Positions 19,009-28,434 are shown, numbered from the stretch's first letter. The stretch: 45,345 nt of DNA from Alcanivorax sp. S71-1-4 (GCF_009846755.1 NZ_AQOR01000031.1:1-45345); one strand, 5' to 3'. Made by a program: numbers and translations. The notes: generated by a model from the sequence alone, not told the origin.

Positions 19009-20394
19009 ATGAGTACCTCTTCCTCCCGATCCACGCTGGTCCGCACCGAAATAAGGGTGACCGGAGCACTGGCGTCGATCTTTGCCCTGCGTATGTTCGG
19101 CCTGTTCATGATCCTGCCGGTGTTCGCCGTGTTCGGTGCGGCGTTGCCGGGGGCGACGCCATTCCTGATCGGTCTCGCGGTCGGGGCCTATGGCCTGATG
19201 CAGGCGCTGCTGCAGCTGCCGTTTGGCATGCTGTCTGACCGTTTTGGCCGCAAGCCACTGATCCTTGCCGGGCTAGTGCTGTTTGCCTGCGGCGGTGTGG
19301 TGGCGGCGACGGCCGAGACGATCCAGGGCGTGATCCTGGGGCGGGCACTGCAGGGAGCAGGTGCGGTCGCGGCGGTGATCATGGCGCTGGTGGCGGATGT
19401 GGTGTCCGAGCAACACCGCACCCGTGCCATGGCGGCGGTGGGCATGTCGGTGGGTGGCGCGTTTGTACTGGCGCTGATTCTAGGCCCGCTGCTGGCGACC
19501 TGGCTGGCGTTGTCCGGCCTGTTCTGGCTGTCCTCGCTGCTGGCGGTGGGTGGCCTGCTGGTGGCGCTGGCATGGGTGCCGAATCCCGCCGTGCGCGTGC
19601 GTGAGGCACAACTGCCGCTGGGGCCGCGCCTGCTGCGCATTCTCAAAGACCCGCTGTTGTTGCGCCTTAACAGCGGTATTTTCGTATTGCACGCAGTGCT
19701 GACCGCCTGCTTTGTGGTGGTGCCGGGCCTGCTGTCCGAACGCCTGGGCCTGCCGTTGGCCCGCCACAGCCTGCTGTATCTCGTGGTTTTCCTGGCCAGC
19801 TTCGTGGCCATGGTGCCGTTGATTATCGCGTCCGAGCGGCGCGGGCTGCGCCCGGTGATGGCGCTGGCGGTGCTGTTGCTCGGGGTGGCACTGGTATTGC
19901 TTGCCCTGGCTGGGGACCGTCTGTGGTGGTTCGGACTGGCGCTGTTCGTCTTTTTCACCGGCTTCAACCTGCTGGAGGCCCTGCTGCCGTCGCTGGTGGG
20001 GCGCGCTGCGCCGGTGGGGACACGCGGTACGGCGCTGGGGATTTACTCCTCCAGCCAGTTTCTGGGGGTCTTTGTCGGCGGTGGGCTGGGCGGCTGGCTG
20101 TTGCAGCAGTATGGGCCGGAGACCGTTTTCCTGGCCGCTGCGGCGCTGACTGCCGGCTGGCTGCTGCTGGTCTTTGGCATGCCGCCCCTGGCAAAGCTCG
20201 ACAATCGTGTTTTGCCGCTGGTGGTGGCGGCCGATGAGGCGGATCGCTGGGTGAATGAACTGCTGGCGGTGGACGGCGTGCTCGAGGCGGTGGTGCTGCC
20301 GGAAGCCGGTATTGCGCTGCTGAAAGTGGACCCGGCCAGTGTTGACGAGGCTGCGCTGACGCGCCTGAGCGGCGATGTCGTCGCTCAGGTGTAG
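19009..20394 (+). CDS. MFS transporter with C-terminal soluble domain, YajR-like
   Basis: This inner-membrane protein of 461 residues shows twelve hydrophobic segments. The major-facilitator motif A is clear between TM2 and TM3 (G-M-L-S-D-R-F-G-R-K, near residue 75), and R-A-L-Q-G-A-G-A-V fits motif B in TM4. After the last TM a soluble tail of about 65 residues (from about 395) has the beta-alpha-beta pattern of the ferredoxin-like YAM domain of YajR. The substrate is unknown; drug/proton antiport is the usual guess. The order uvrA, divergent MFS, ssb is found in Pseudomonas as well. ssb follows after 134 bases. Confidence 0.88.
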   Translation: MSTSSSRSTLVRTEIRVTGALASIFALRMFGLFMILPVFAVFGAALPGATPFLIGLAVGAYGLMQALLQLPFGMLSDRFGRKPLILAGLVLFACGGVVAATAETIQGVILGRALQGAGAVAAVIMALVADVVSEQHRTRAMAAVGMSVGGAFVLALILGPLLATWLALSGLFWLSSLLAVGGLLVALAWVPNPAVRVREAQLPLGPRLLRILKDPLLLRLNSGIFVLHAVLTACFVVVPGLLSERLGLPLARHSLLYLVVFLASFVAMVPLIIASERRGLRPVMALAVLLLGVALVLLALAGDRLWWFGLALFVFFTGFNLLEALLPSLVGRAAPVGTRGTALGIYSSSQFLGVFVGGGLGGWLLQQYGPETVFLAAAALTAGWLLLVFGMPPLAKLDNRVLPLVVAADEADRWVNELLAVDGVLEAVVLPEAGIALLKVDPASVDEAALTRLSGDVVAQV

Positions 20395-20528
20395 GCCAAT
20401 GCCCCGGCGAGCTGTCAGTGATCGCCGTTGATACGGGGCCGGCAGTGGGAAAAGCCGTGGTGAACTGCCACAATGATCCGCCTGCCGCAGCAAGGCAGGT
20501 GCAGGATGAATGTTGACGGAGAGGCAAG

Positions 20529-21071
20529 ATGGCACGAGGCATAAACAAGGTAATTCTGATCGGTAATCTGGGTGCGGACCCGGAAACCCGTTTCCTGCCC
20601 AGCGGCGGTGCGGTGACCAACGTCAACATCGCCACCAGCGAAAGCTGGAAAGACAAACAGACCGGGCAGATGCAGGAACGCACCGAATGGCACCGAGTGG
20701 TGTTTTTCAACCGCCTCGGTGAAATTGCCGGTGAATACCTGAAAAAAGGTTCGAAGGTGTACATCGAGGGCAGCCTGCGCACACGCAAGTGGCAGGGGCA
20801 GGATGGTCAGGATCGCTACACGACGGAAATCGTGGCCAGTGAGATGCAGATGCTCGACAGTCGCAGCGGTGGTGGCGACAACTACGCTGGCGGTGGCAGC
20901 AACAACTATGGCAATCAGGACAACGGTTTTGGTGGCTACGAAAGCCAGGCCAACAACCCGCCGGGCGCCAGCCGCTCCCCCGCTGGCGGTGGCAAGGCCG
21001 GCAACCAGGGTAACGCTGGTGGCGGTTTCTCCGCACCGGCAGATGATTTCGACGACGATATCCCGTTCTGA
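20529..21071 (+). CDS. ssb: Single-stranded DNA-binding protein
   Basis: SSB coats single-stranded DNA in replication, recombination and repair. The 180-residue protein has the OB fold in the first 110 residues (starting [14 protein letters not shown]; then [14 protein letters not shown]), a Gly/Asn/Gln-rich linker, and the acidic tip D-F-D-D-D-I-P-F that recruits partner proteins. A GGAGAGG ribosome site precedes ATG. The upstream gap has a CCTGCC/GGCAGG hairpin at 20480-20498; no LexA site is convincing here. Confidence 0.98.
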   Translation: MARGINKVILIGNLGADPETRFLPSGGAVTNVNIATSESWKDKQTGQMQERTEWHRVVFFNRLGEIAGEYLKKGSKVYIEGSLRTRKWQGQDGQDRYTTEIVASEMQMLDSRSGGGDNYAGGGSNNYGNQDNGFGGYESQANNPPGASRSPAGGGKAGNQGNAGGGFSAPADDFDDDIPF

Positions 21072-21084
21072 CGGAGCCTGACGC

Positions 21085-21792
21085 ATGCCCCGTCCGTTAA
21101 CGCTGATCGTGCTTTTCCTTGTTTGCGTACTGTTTTTTCTGATCCGTGCCCTGCCGGCGGCACCGTTCTTGCAAAAGGCGGATGGCCTGATGCTGGCCGG
21201 CCAGCCATTGGCACTGCAGCAGATTCACGGGCGCATCTGGGAAGGTGATGCGCGTTGGCGCTGGGGCCGCTGGCGGGGCGAAGCCAACTGGTCCACGGAC
21301 TGGCGCGGCCTGTTGCCGGGGCTGACGCTGGACGTGGCCGGGCACGGCGTGCACGCCCGCGGCTGGGTAGGCGCAACGCCCGGCAGCGTGCGGGTGAACG
21401 ACCTGGCCCTGCAGGTGCCGCTGGCAGAAATTTCCCGCGACATGGCCGCTGGTCAGGCGGACGGCACTGTGACGGCGCAGGTGGATTACCTGCGTATGTA
21501 CCGCGAAGGCCGGGTGGAGGTCGAGGGTACACTGCGCTACGGTGGCGGCCAGGTGACCTGGAAAGACGGTGGGTCCAGTGTGCCACCACTGGATGGAAGG
21601 CTGTTCACCGAGCACAATGTCGCCTGGCTGAAAGTGACCGACCCTCAGCAGACCCTGCTGCTGGATGCCAGCGTGGAGCAAGGTGAGGCGGCGGTACGTG
21701 TCTACCGGTCGTGGCCACGCCTGCTGGGTGTGAGCCAGGGCGGCGCGGACGATGACGTGGTGTTTCAGGTCTCGCAACCGCTGGGCGGCTGA
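21085..21792 (+). CDS. gspN: Type II secretion system protein N
   Basis: GspN is an accessory inner-membrane protein of the type II secretion system. The 235-residue product has one N-terminal membrane anchor (residues about 5-25) and a periplasmic part with the family-like start F-L-I-R-A-L-P-A-A-P-F-L and Q-Q-I-H-G-R-I-W-E-G-D-A-R-W-R-W in two halves. It begins 13 bases after ssb, so it may be read through from ssb. gspC and gspD follow, which supports the assignment. The 256-base gap to gspC contains a weak ACAGCC/GGCTGT hairpin followed by TTTT (21844-21862). Confidence 0.82.
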   Translation: MPRPLTLIVLFLVCVLFFLIRALPAAPFLQKADGLMLAGQPLALQQIHGRIWEGDARWRWGRWRGEANWSTDWRGLLPGLTLDVAGHGVHARGWVGATPGSVRVNDLALQVPLAEISRDMAAGQADGTVTAQVDYLRMYREGRVEVEGTLRYGGGQVTWKDGGSSVPPLDGRLFTEHNVAWLKVTDPQQTLLLDASVEQGEAAVRVYRSWPRLLGVSQGGADDDVVFQVSQPLGG

Positions 21793-21843
21793 CGCGGCCG
21801 TCGTGGCCAACAGAACAACGGCCTGCCCTGGAGCAGGCTGACA

Positions 21844-21862
21844 ACAGCCGGGATGGCTGTTT
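21844..21862 (+). terminator. Weak terminator after gspN
   Basis: A six-base stem (ACAGCC / GGCTGT) is followed by TTT. It separates ssb-gspN from the gspC promoter. The T run is short, so it may be leaky. Confidence 0.45.
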
Positions 21863-21966
21863 TCGACCGGCTGCGGGAATTTTTCCCGTGACCGGGCTCT
21901 AAGCAGTTTATGGGGTGATTTCCCGGAGGTCCTTCGGGGTAAGACAGGCTCCTGCTGTTAACCGTC

Positions 21967-21995
21967 ATGACACTGGAATATGTCATAACAATAAT
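21967..21995 (+). promoter_or_regulatory. gspC-gspD promoter
   Basis: The -35 ATGACA (21967-21972) and -10 AATAAT (21990-21995), each five of six to consensus, are exactly 17 bases apart. The -35 is also the left half of a small inverted repeat, ATGACA-N8-TGTCAT (21967-21986), that fills the spacer and could be an operator. Confidence 0.6.
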
Positions 21996-22048
21996 TGGTG
22001 ATCCTTATGGCGCCGGCCATGACCGGTGCTGGGCAGTCGGGACAGAAA

Positions 22049-22927
22049 ATGGTTTTAGCCCTCAAGCAGATGCAGATCGACAGACTGGCGCGTATCGCCC
22101 GGTGGCTGCTCGCCGTGGTGCTGGTGATCTGGCTGGCACGGGTGCTGGCGGACAGCGTGCTGCTGTGGATGGCTGGCCCGCAACAGACGCCGACGGTAGA
22201 TCCGTCGATGCTGCGTCTTACCACGATCAACAATGAACAGCGCGGTGCCCTCTCGCCGGCCGAAATAGAGCGCTGGAAACTGTTCGGCATTCCGCCGGAA
22301 GCCGCGCCTGAGCAACGCGCCATTGACGCACCGGAGACGCGCCTGCGGCTGGAGCTGCTGGGGCTGTTCCAGCACAGCACACCGGATATGGCGCGCGCGA
22401 TCATTGCCGAACAGGGCAAGGATGCCGAGTTGTTCCGTCCGGGTGACAAGGTGCCGGGCAACGCCGAACTGGTGGAAGTGCTCGGTGACCGGGTGATCCT
22501 GCGCCGCCAGGGCCAGCTTGAAACGCTGCGCCTGAAAGAACCCGAACTCAGCGGCACGGTATCCGCCTCGGCGCCACCGCCGCGCCGTCGCAGCCAGCCG
22601 GTCGTGCAGGAGAATCAACCCGAGCCGGCGCAAATGCTGCCTGACGGCGATCCCGCGCAGCAGCGGGCCATGATCATCCAGCAGCTTGCTCTGGAGCCGG
22701 TCACCGAAGGGGCGGCCGAAGGTTACCGGATCACAGCGGGCGCGCCGGCGGCCATGCTCAGCAGCGTTGGCCTGCGTCCCGGTGACCAGATTCTTTCCGT
22801 GAATGGCCACCCGCTGGGTGAGGAGCAGGGCGATATCACCGCGCTGCAGGAAGCCATGACGTCGGGGTCCGCCTCGATTGAAGTACAGCGCGGCTCACGC
22901 CGCTTTACCGTTAATTATCCGCCATAG
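22049..22927 (+). CDS. gspC: Type II secretion system protein C
   Basis: GspC links the inner-membrane platform to the secretin and helps choose substrates. From ATG 22049 it has 292 residues: a short cytoplasmic tail, one TM (about residues 17-35), a homology region with E-R-W-K-L-F-G-I (about 70-77), a Pro/Gln-rich linker and a C-terminal PDZ-like domain (L-R-P-G-D-Q-I-L-S-V-N-G near 250). The frame is open back to a TTG at 21995 with ATGs at 22007 and 22019, but the predicted transcript starts near 22002, and GGGACAG before 22049 is the best ribosome site. The start is therefore moderately certain. Confidence 0.88.
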   Translation: MVLALKQMQIDRLARIARWLLAVVLVIWLARVLADSVLLWMAGPQQTPTVDPSMLRLTTINNEQRGALSPAEIERWKLFGIPPEAAPEQRAIDAPETRLRLELLGLFQHSTPDMARAIIAEQGKDAELFRPGDKVPGNAELVEVLGDRVILRRQGQLETLRLKEPELSGTVSASAPPPRRRSQPVVQENQPEPAQMLPDGDPAQQRAMIIQQLALEPVTEGAAEGYRITAGAPAAMLSSVGLRPGDQILSVNGHPLGEEQGDITALQEAMTSGSASIEVQRGSRRFTVNYPP

Positions 22928-22945
22928 ACCGAAAAGGCGAGAGCG

Positions 22946-25003
22946 ATGAAAACAATCAAGCACACGCTGGCGGTGCTGTGCTGCGGAACCATGCTGATGG
23001 TAGCGCAGCCGGCGCTGGCCCAGCAGAACGCAGCCACACCCAGTGCGGACGGCAAAACCTGGACCGTGAATATCCGCAATGCGGATATTCAGGCTTTCAT
23101 CGGTCAGGTGGCGGAGATGACCGGCAAGAATTTTGTCGTTGATCCCCGTGTGCGCGCCCGGGACGTGACAGTGATTTCGCGCCAGACGCTGACCTCGGCG
23201 GAGGTCTATGAACTGTTCCTGGCGGTATTGCAGGTGCACGGTTACGCCGCCGTGCCGTCCGGCGAGATTATCAAGATCGTGCCGAACACCACTGCAAAAC
23301 AGAGCAACCTGCCGCTGACTCAGGACACCAGCCTGCGCGGTGAAGAACTGATCACCCGGGTCATCACGGTCGACAACTCGCCGGTAGAAGAGCTGGTGCC
23401 CGTGTTGCGCCCGCTGGTGCCGCAGTACGGCCACCTGGCGGCGGTGAGCTCCGCCAACGCGCTGATTATCAGCGACCATGCCGACAACATTCGCCGCATG
23501 GAAGCCATTATCGCTCACCTGGATGGCTCCGAAGCCGAGGAAGTGGAAATCATCCCGCTGCAACATGGCTGGGTGGGCGATATCGTCAAACTGCTTGAAA
23601 CCCTGATTCCGCAGCAGGGCGCCGCAGCACAGGGTGGCCGCCGCCAGAGTCCGCGTGAGGGCCGTGTCAGCGTCGTGGCCGATGAACGCACCAACCGGCT
23701 GATCGTGAAGGGCGACAGCATCATGCGCCGTCGCGTGGCCGATCTGGTGCTGGAACTGGATGTGCCTTCAAACAAGAGCGGCTCGGCGCAGGTTATTCGC
23801 CTGAGCCATGCCGATTCGGAAAAACTTGCCGAGTTGCTGAACAACTTCGCCGATGCCACCAAGGAAACCGAAGGCGGCCAGCAGGCGCCGAATCCTGGTT
23901 CGAAAGTGTCTATCCAGGCGGATACATCCCTGAACGCGCTGGTGATCCGCGCAGAGCCGGCAAAAATGGAAGAGCTGCAGAGTATTGTGCGTCAGCTTGA
24001 TGTGCGGCGTTCACAGATACTGATTGAAGCTGCGATCGTGGAAGTCGGCGGCAACCTCGGGCTGGACCTGGGCGTGCAGTGGGCTGCCGGTGATCTGGAG
24101 CGGGGTGTGGGCGGTACCAATTTCGACACCGCAGGCATCAGCCTGAATGATGTGATCGCCTCCGTGCTGGCCGGTGAGCCGACCACTCAGCTCAGCAATG
24201 GCCTGATCATTGGCGGGGGGGAAACCGACAGCGACGGCAATCTGCGCTGGGGCGGTTTCCTGCAGGCGCTGGCCAGCAATTCCAACGTCAACCTGCTGTC
24301 CACGCCGAGCGTGCTGACGCTGGATAACCAGGAAGCGTCTATTGTGGTGGGCCAGAACGTACCCTTCGTGACCGGCCAGAGCACCAGCACCGGTTCCGGT
24401 ATCGACAACCCGTTCCAGACTATCCAGCGGCAGGATGTGGGTATCACGCTGACCGTGACGCCGAGCCTGGCGGGCGACAGCACGGTGCGTCTGGAACTGG
24501 AGCAAGAGGCCTCGGCGGTGCAGGCGTCCGTGGACGGCGTGAACTCCGTGGACCTGATCACCAGCAAACGTTCCATCAAGACCACGGTGCTGGCGGACGA
24601 CGGCGAAACCATCGTGCTGGGCGGTTTGATCCAGGATGACGTGCGCCGTACCGAAACCAAGGTGCCGATCCTGGGCGATATTCCGCTGCTGGGCGTGCTG
24701 TTCCGCTCCACCAGCGATTCACGCGAAAAGCGCAACCTGATCGTGTTCCTGCGCCCGACGATTCTCAACGACAGCGCGCGTCTGGTCGGCCTGACCCGTC
24801 AGCGTTACCTGGGCATCACGGCGCTGCAGTTCCGTGTCAATCGCCGTGGTGAACTGGAGCGTATCGTGGCTGAACCACTGCCGGCAGAAACGGACGCCTT
24901 GTTCCAGGGCCGCACGCCACCGCCTGCCGAACTGCGCGAGTACATGGAGCGTGGCCAGTTGCCGGACCAGGAAGATTCCCTGCGCGACGAAGCGATGAAC
25001 TGA
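22946..25003 (+). CDS. gspD: Type II secretion system secretin (protein D)
   Basis: GspD forms the outer-membrane channel of type II secretion. The 685-residue product has a signal peptide cut after A-Q-P-A-L-A (residue 25), N0-N3 domains (N0 from about 35, with F-V-V-D-P-R-V near 62; N1-N3 to about 350) and the secretin domain with V-P-F-V-T-G-Q and the C-terminal V-P-I-L-G-D-I-P-L-L-G-V-L-F-R. All blocks are in order and uninterrupted. It lies 18 bases after gspC, as in the xcpPQ pair of Pseudomonas. A strong hairpin follows it. The genes for the ATPase, pseudopilins and platform are not in the window. Confidence 0.96.
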   Translation: MKTIKHTLAVLCCGTMLMVAQPALAQQNAATPSADGKTWTVNIRNADIQAFIGQVAEMTGKNFVVDPRVRARDVTVISRQTLTSAEVYELFLAVLQVHGYAAVPSGEIIKIVPNTTAKQSNLPLTQDTSLRGEELITRVITVDNSPVEELVPVLRPLVPQYGHLAAVSSANALIISDHADNIRRMEAIIAHLDGSEAEEVEIIPLQHGWVGDIVKLLETLIPQQGAAAQGGRRQSPREGRVSVVADERTNRLIVKGDSIMRRRVADLVLELDVPSNKSGSAQVIRLSHADSEKLAELLNNFADATKETEGGQQAPNPGSKVSIQADTSLNALVIRAEPAKMEELQSIVRQLDVRRSQILIEAAIVEVGGNLGLDLGVQWAAGDLERGVGGTNFDTAGISLNDVIASVLAGEPTTQLSNGLIIGGGETDSDGNLRWGGFLQALASNSNVNLLSTPSVLTLDNQEASIVVGQNVPFVTGQSTSTGSGIDNPFQTIQRQDVGITLTVTPSLAGDSTVRLELEQEASAVQASVDGVNSVDLITSKRSIKTTVLADDGETIVLGGLIQDDVRRTETKVPILGDIPLLGVLFRSTSDSREKRNLIVFLRPTILNDSARLVGLTRQRYLGITALQFRVNRRGELERIVAEPLPAETDALFQGRTPPPAELREYMERGQLPDQEDSLRDEAMN

Positions 25004-25011
25004 GCCATTCG

Positions 25012-25046
25012 GACAAGCCGGCTGCCCTTCGGGTAGCCGGCTTGTC
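25012..25046 (+). terminator. Hairpin after gspD
   Basis: A 16-base stem with one G-T wobble and a TTCG tetraloop starts nine bases after the gspD stop. There is no T run directly after it. It is very stable and probably ends or protects the gspCD message. Confidence 0.55.
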
Positions 25047-25238
25047 AGTGGTTGTATACCGGCCTGAAGCACCCTCTGTTTTTCCTTTTTTTCATGCCTG
25101 TTTTTCGTCATTTTCCCCGGTAATGCGGTTGCAGTCCCGACCTGCCTGGTATCTGATGTAGTGCTGTCGTGCCAGCATTGGCGCGAACGCCTGATGAGGC
25201 GAGTGGGTACCGACCACAGGGATGCGGGCTTCTTTTCC

Positions 25239-25703
25239 ATGCTGAAACTGTATTTCAGAGACCAGCGCTGTGCGCCAGTGCGGCTGATGGATTCGCGTTA
25301 TGCCATCGGCCGTGATCCCGCCAACGACATTGTCGTTGACGAGGAGGGGGTCAGCCCGTTGCATGCCGAGCTCTGGGTGGAAACCGAGCGCCGCGTGTTC
25401 ATCACCGATATCGGCAGTACGCGCGGCACATGGGTCAATGATCAGTCGATTCATACCCGCACCTTGCTGAAGGCGGGGGACATCATTCGCGTTGGCAGGG
25501 TGGAATTGGAACTGGTGAGCCCGGCGGAAAGGGCCTGCGTGCTGTCACCGCCGCTGGCGGCGGGCGCAGAGCCGGTTGCCGGGCCGGCGGATTGCCCGTT
25601 GGCCAGTGCGGCGCGCCGGGGGCGCGACCGGTGGCGCACCGGGCGGCTGGTGTTGCCGGCCTCGTTGCTGCTGATCGCCGGGCTGGCGGCCTGGCTGGAT
25701 TGA
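25239..25703 (+). CDS. FHA-domain membrane protein
   Basis: From ATG 25239 the product has 154 residues. The FHA fold, which binds phosphothreonine peptides, spans about residues 8-92 with the hallmark residues G24-R25, S39 and H42 (S-P-L-H), then I-G-S-T-R-G-T-W-V-N near 58-67 and L-K-A-G-D near 77-81. A linker rich in Ala/Pro leads to one C-terminal hydrophobic helix (about 131-153), so the FHA domain should face the cytoplasm. The frame is open from a GTG at 25161, but the extra part is unlike FHA proteins. It converges with the lipoprotein/cyclase unit with only 13 bases between stops. No Ser/Thr kinase is in the window. Confidence 0.85.
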   Translation: MLKLYFRDQRCAPVRLMDSRYAIGRDPANDIVVDEEGVSPLHAELWVETERRVFITDIGSTRGTWVNDQSIHTRTLLKAGDIIRVGRVELELVSPAERACVLSPPLAAGAEPVAGPADCPLASAARRGRDRWRTGRLVLPASLLLIAGLAAWLD

Positions 25704-25716
25704 CCCCGGGGCCGGG

Positions 25717-26766
25717 TCAGTCGGTGGCGGGCGTTGTCTGGCGGGCGGGGGAACTGCCGGCCTTCAACTGCTCCAGGGACTCCATCACGCGGCGAGTACG
25801 ATCAAGCTTCTTCGCCAGCTCGGTATCCTCGGGCATCAACGGCGCCACTGCCTGCCAGAGCTGGTAGGCCCCGACATAATCCCCGCGCGCGTAGCGTGCA
25901 TCCCCTTCCGCATTGTCTCGAACGAAACGCTCGCGGCACAGCCGCTCCACGGTTTCATGCTCCGCCTCCAGGTGGCCACGCTGGCGATGTTCACGAATAT
26001 AGTGGCGGGCGGAGACCAGATCGGGCACCGCCTGACTGGTGCGATAACGTGCCAGCCGGGTGCGCGCTTCTTCGCGCAGCGTCTCGGAACGGTGCTCGCG
26101 GGCGCGCTGGCTGGCACTGCTGAGGCGCGATTCGGCCTGGGCCAGCGCCGGGTGCGACGCGTACTGCTCATCCAGTGAGGCGGCGGCGCGCAGTGCCTTG
26201 CGCGTCAGCCGCCAGTTCTGCTGCCCGGCATGCCATTCGCCGAGCGCCACCAGTTCGTCCCGTACGTCGGCTTCGCGTTCGGTGAGCCGTGCGCTCAGCG
26301 CGCGGGCGGAGGGGTCGGCGTAGTGCGCGAGCTTGTCCAGGGCCACACGCTGGCTGTGCAGCCACTGTGCTTCATCGGCGAATAACTCGGTGCGCAGCGC
26401 CACCAGCGAGGTCAACTGCTGCTGATCCAGTTCCGAACGGGCACGGCGCAGCGGCTCGCCGTAGGGCCATTGCCGGATGGCCTGGTCCAGCGTGCCCAGT
26501 GCCTGCTGCCAGTCGCCATCGCCGGCCTGGCGCTGGGCACGGCGGATGCTGTCACGTTCAAACTGGATGATCGCTTCGCGGGCGGAGCGCATGCGAGTCT
26601 GCAGTGCCTCCGGGGCATCATCGCCCTGCCGCTGCATGACCCGCCAGGCGGTGCCATAGTCCTCGGCGGCCAGCGCAGCGTCGAGCGTCGCCAGCGGGTC
26701 TTCCGGCGGGCGCAACTGGCAGGCGGTGAGGGTCAGTATCAGTAGCAGGGGGAACACAACGCGCAT
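25717..26766 (-). CDS. Helical-repeat lipoprotein of unknown function
   Basis: The 349-residue product has a lipobox L-T-A-C with Cys16 as the lipid site. The rest is almost entirely alpha-helical, with repeated W/Y and Ala/Leu positions (W-R-V-M-Q-R-Q-G-D, D-W-Q-Q-A-L-G-T-L-D-Q-A-I, Y-V-G-A-Y-Q-L-W-Q-A-V) that look like degenerate TPR units. The C-terminus is Ser/Thr/Pro-rich. It starts 45 bases after the cyclase gene on the same strand, so the two likely form an operon. An outer- or inner-membrane scaffold role is possible but unproven. Confidence 0.8.
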   Translation of the reverse strand: MRVVFPLLLILTLTACQLRPPEDPLATLDAALAAEDYGTAWRVMQRQGDDAPEALQTRMRSAREAIIQFERDSIRRAQRQAGDGDWQQALGTLDQAIRQWPYGEPLRRARSELDQQQLTSLVALRTELFADEAQWLHSQRVALDKLAHYADPSARALSARLTEREADVRDELVALGEWHAGQQNWRLTRKALRAAASLDEQYASHPALAQAESRLSSASQRAREHRSETLREEARTRLARYRTSQAVPDLVSARHYIREHRQRGHLEAEHETVERLCRERFVRDNAEGDARYARGDYVGAYQLWQAVAPLMPEDTELAKKLDRTRRVMESLEQLKAGSSPARQTTPATD

Positions 26767-26811
26767 GGGATGATCTCGGATACTGTCGCAGTAGCGTGCC
26801 GTAGCGGGTGG

Positions 26812-28335
26812 CTACGGATGGCCACCGGCCTCGCGGGCTGGCGGCCAGGCGGTGGGCGCATCGTCGCCGTGGGCGCTGAGAAAACGCGCGATCCGCTGTT
26901 CCATCAGCGTTTCAGACTGAGCGTGCACACCTTCGACACGGTAGGTCAGCACCGGATCGCTCTTGCCGCGCACGCGCATGGTGCCGGCTACAGTGCTGCG
27001 CAGCCGTGATGCAATATTCGGGTCGCGTACCAGCGCGTCGGCGATGATGATCTCGCCCGCCCCGGCCATGTTCGACAGGCGAGAGGCCAGGTTCACGGCG
27101 TCGCCTACCACGGTGTACTGCATGCGATTCTGCGAGCCGAGGTTGCCGGCCAGCATGGTGCCGGCGTTGATGCCGATGCGGAATTCCACGGTCACACGCC
27201 CCTGGGCGCGGCGCTGTTCATTGATACGCAGGATCAGACGCTGAATCATCACCGCGCAGCACAGGGCATGGTACAGGTGCTCGCCGTCTTTTTCCGGCAC
27301 ACCGAACACCAGCATGGCGCAGTCGCCCATGTACTTGTCGATGGTGCCGCGATAGAAATCCGCCGCGCAGTTTATCGCGTTGAAATAACAGTTCAGTAAC
27401 TCGGCCACCGCGTCCGGGGCCAGGCGCTCCGACAGGCGCGTGAAACCGACGATATCGGCGAACAGCACGGACGCCTCCACTTCGCGGCCGCCGAGCTGCA
27501 CCTCGCCGATATCCGCCATCATCTGCTGCGCCACGCGCGGGCTGACAAAGCGTGACAGCACGCGCTCTACCTGGTCCTTTTCCAGCAGGCCGTGGGCCAT
27601 GCTGTTATAGGCGGCGATCAGCTGGCCGATTTCATCATTGCCGGCGTTGCGCAGCCGATAGTTGAGGTCGCCGGCACGGATGGCGGAAGTGGCGGCGACC
27701 AGATCGTGCAGGGGTTGCGCCAGCCGGCGGCTGATCCAGAAAGCGAGAATGATTGCCACCAGTCCCATCAGCAAGGTGGCGGTGACCATGGTGCGGCGTG
27801 CGTGCCCCTGGGCGGCGGCGATGTCCGTGCCGGACAGTGTCACGGCGACGTAGCCGGCGGTGTGCTGCTCGGCGGTGATGGGGGCGAAATAGGTGGTCAT
27901 GGGCGCGCCATCATGGCGCCAGTGGCGTACCGGGCCGCTGATGGTGGGGACGGCCTCCGCCGGCAGCAGGCCGGCCTGTTCCAGTGGCCGCAGGTCGCGG
28001 TTGAACAGTGCCGCGCCGGCCAGGTTTTCACTGGTGCCGAGATTCTGGATCAGGATTTTCAGGGTAAAGGTGTCATCCGCCAACAGCGGCTCGCGGGCGC
28101 TGTCGGCCAGTTGTGCTGCCACGGTCTGGCCGAAACGGTCGGCCTGGGATTGCATGTCGGTGAGCTGGTTGCTGAGGATGATCGAGCCGAGCACCGTCAT
28201 GCCCAGCAGCACCAGGGCGGAGAATGTCAGGCCCAGTTTCCAGGCCACCGGCAGATAGTCCGGCAGCCACGGCCGTACCGTGTCCGCCAGGGGGCGGAAG
28301 AAGTGGCCCAGAGTGTTGCGCCATTGCCGGCTCAC
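26812..28335 (-). CDS. Membrane class III adenylate cyclase with HAMP domain
   Basis: The 507-residue protein has TM1 (about 34-55), a periplasmic sensor of about 125 residues, TM2 (about 182-202), a HAMP linker (about 203-255) and a class III cyclase domain (about 287-465). Catalytic residues are all present: metal ligands D294 (LFADIVGFT) and D338 (KYMGD), purine-selecting K334 and D412 (VVGDAVNLASRL), and transition-state N415 and R419. The Lys/Asp pair favours ATP, so cyclic AMP is the expected product. It starts with GTG preceded by GAGGAT. The periplasmic domain has no family I recognise. It heads a two-gene unit with the lipoprotein. Confidence 0.9.
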   Translation of the reverse strand: MSRQWRNTLGHFFRPLADTVRPWLPDYLPVAWKLGLTFSALVLLGMTVLGSIILSNQLTDMQSQADRFGQTVAAQLADSAREPLLADDTFTLKILIQNLGTSENLAGAALFNRDLRPLEQAGLLPAEAVPTISGPVRHWRHDGAPMTTYFAPITAEQHTAGYVAVTLSGTDIAAAQGHARRTMVTATLLMGLVAIILAFWISRRLAQPLHDLVAATSAIRAGDLNYRLRNAGNDEIGQLIAAYNSMAHGLLEKDQVERVLSRFVSPRVAQQMMADIGEVQLGGREVEASVLFADIVGFTRLSERLAPDAVAELLNCYFNAINCAADFYRGTIDKYMGDCAMLVFGVPEKDGEHLYHALCCAVMIQRLILRINEQRRAQGRVTVEFRIGINAGTMLAGNLGSQNRMQYTVVGDAVNLASRLSNMAGAGEIIIADALVRDPNIASRLRSTVAGTMRVRGKSDPVLTYRVEGVHAQSETLMEQRIARFLSAHGDDAPTAWPPAREAGGHP

Positions 28336-28434
28336 GGTCAGTGGATCCTCGATGGTACGGACGGGGGCGGACCGGCCCCTGTGAGCCGGTTTTCAGCGCA
28401 CAACCATAGCATTTTGTGAAGGCACGGCGACAGC

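Noticed and set aside
20395-20528. LexA box or promoter upstream of ssb
   Set aside because: No CTG-N10-CAG with good flanks and no paired -35/-10 could be found.
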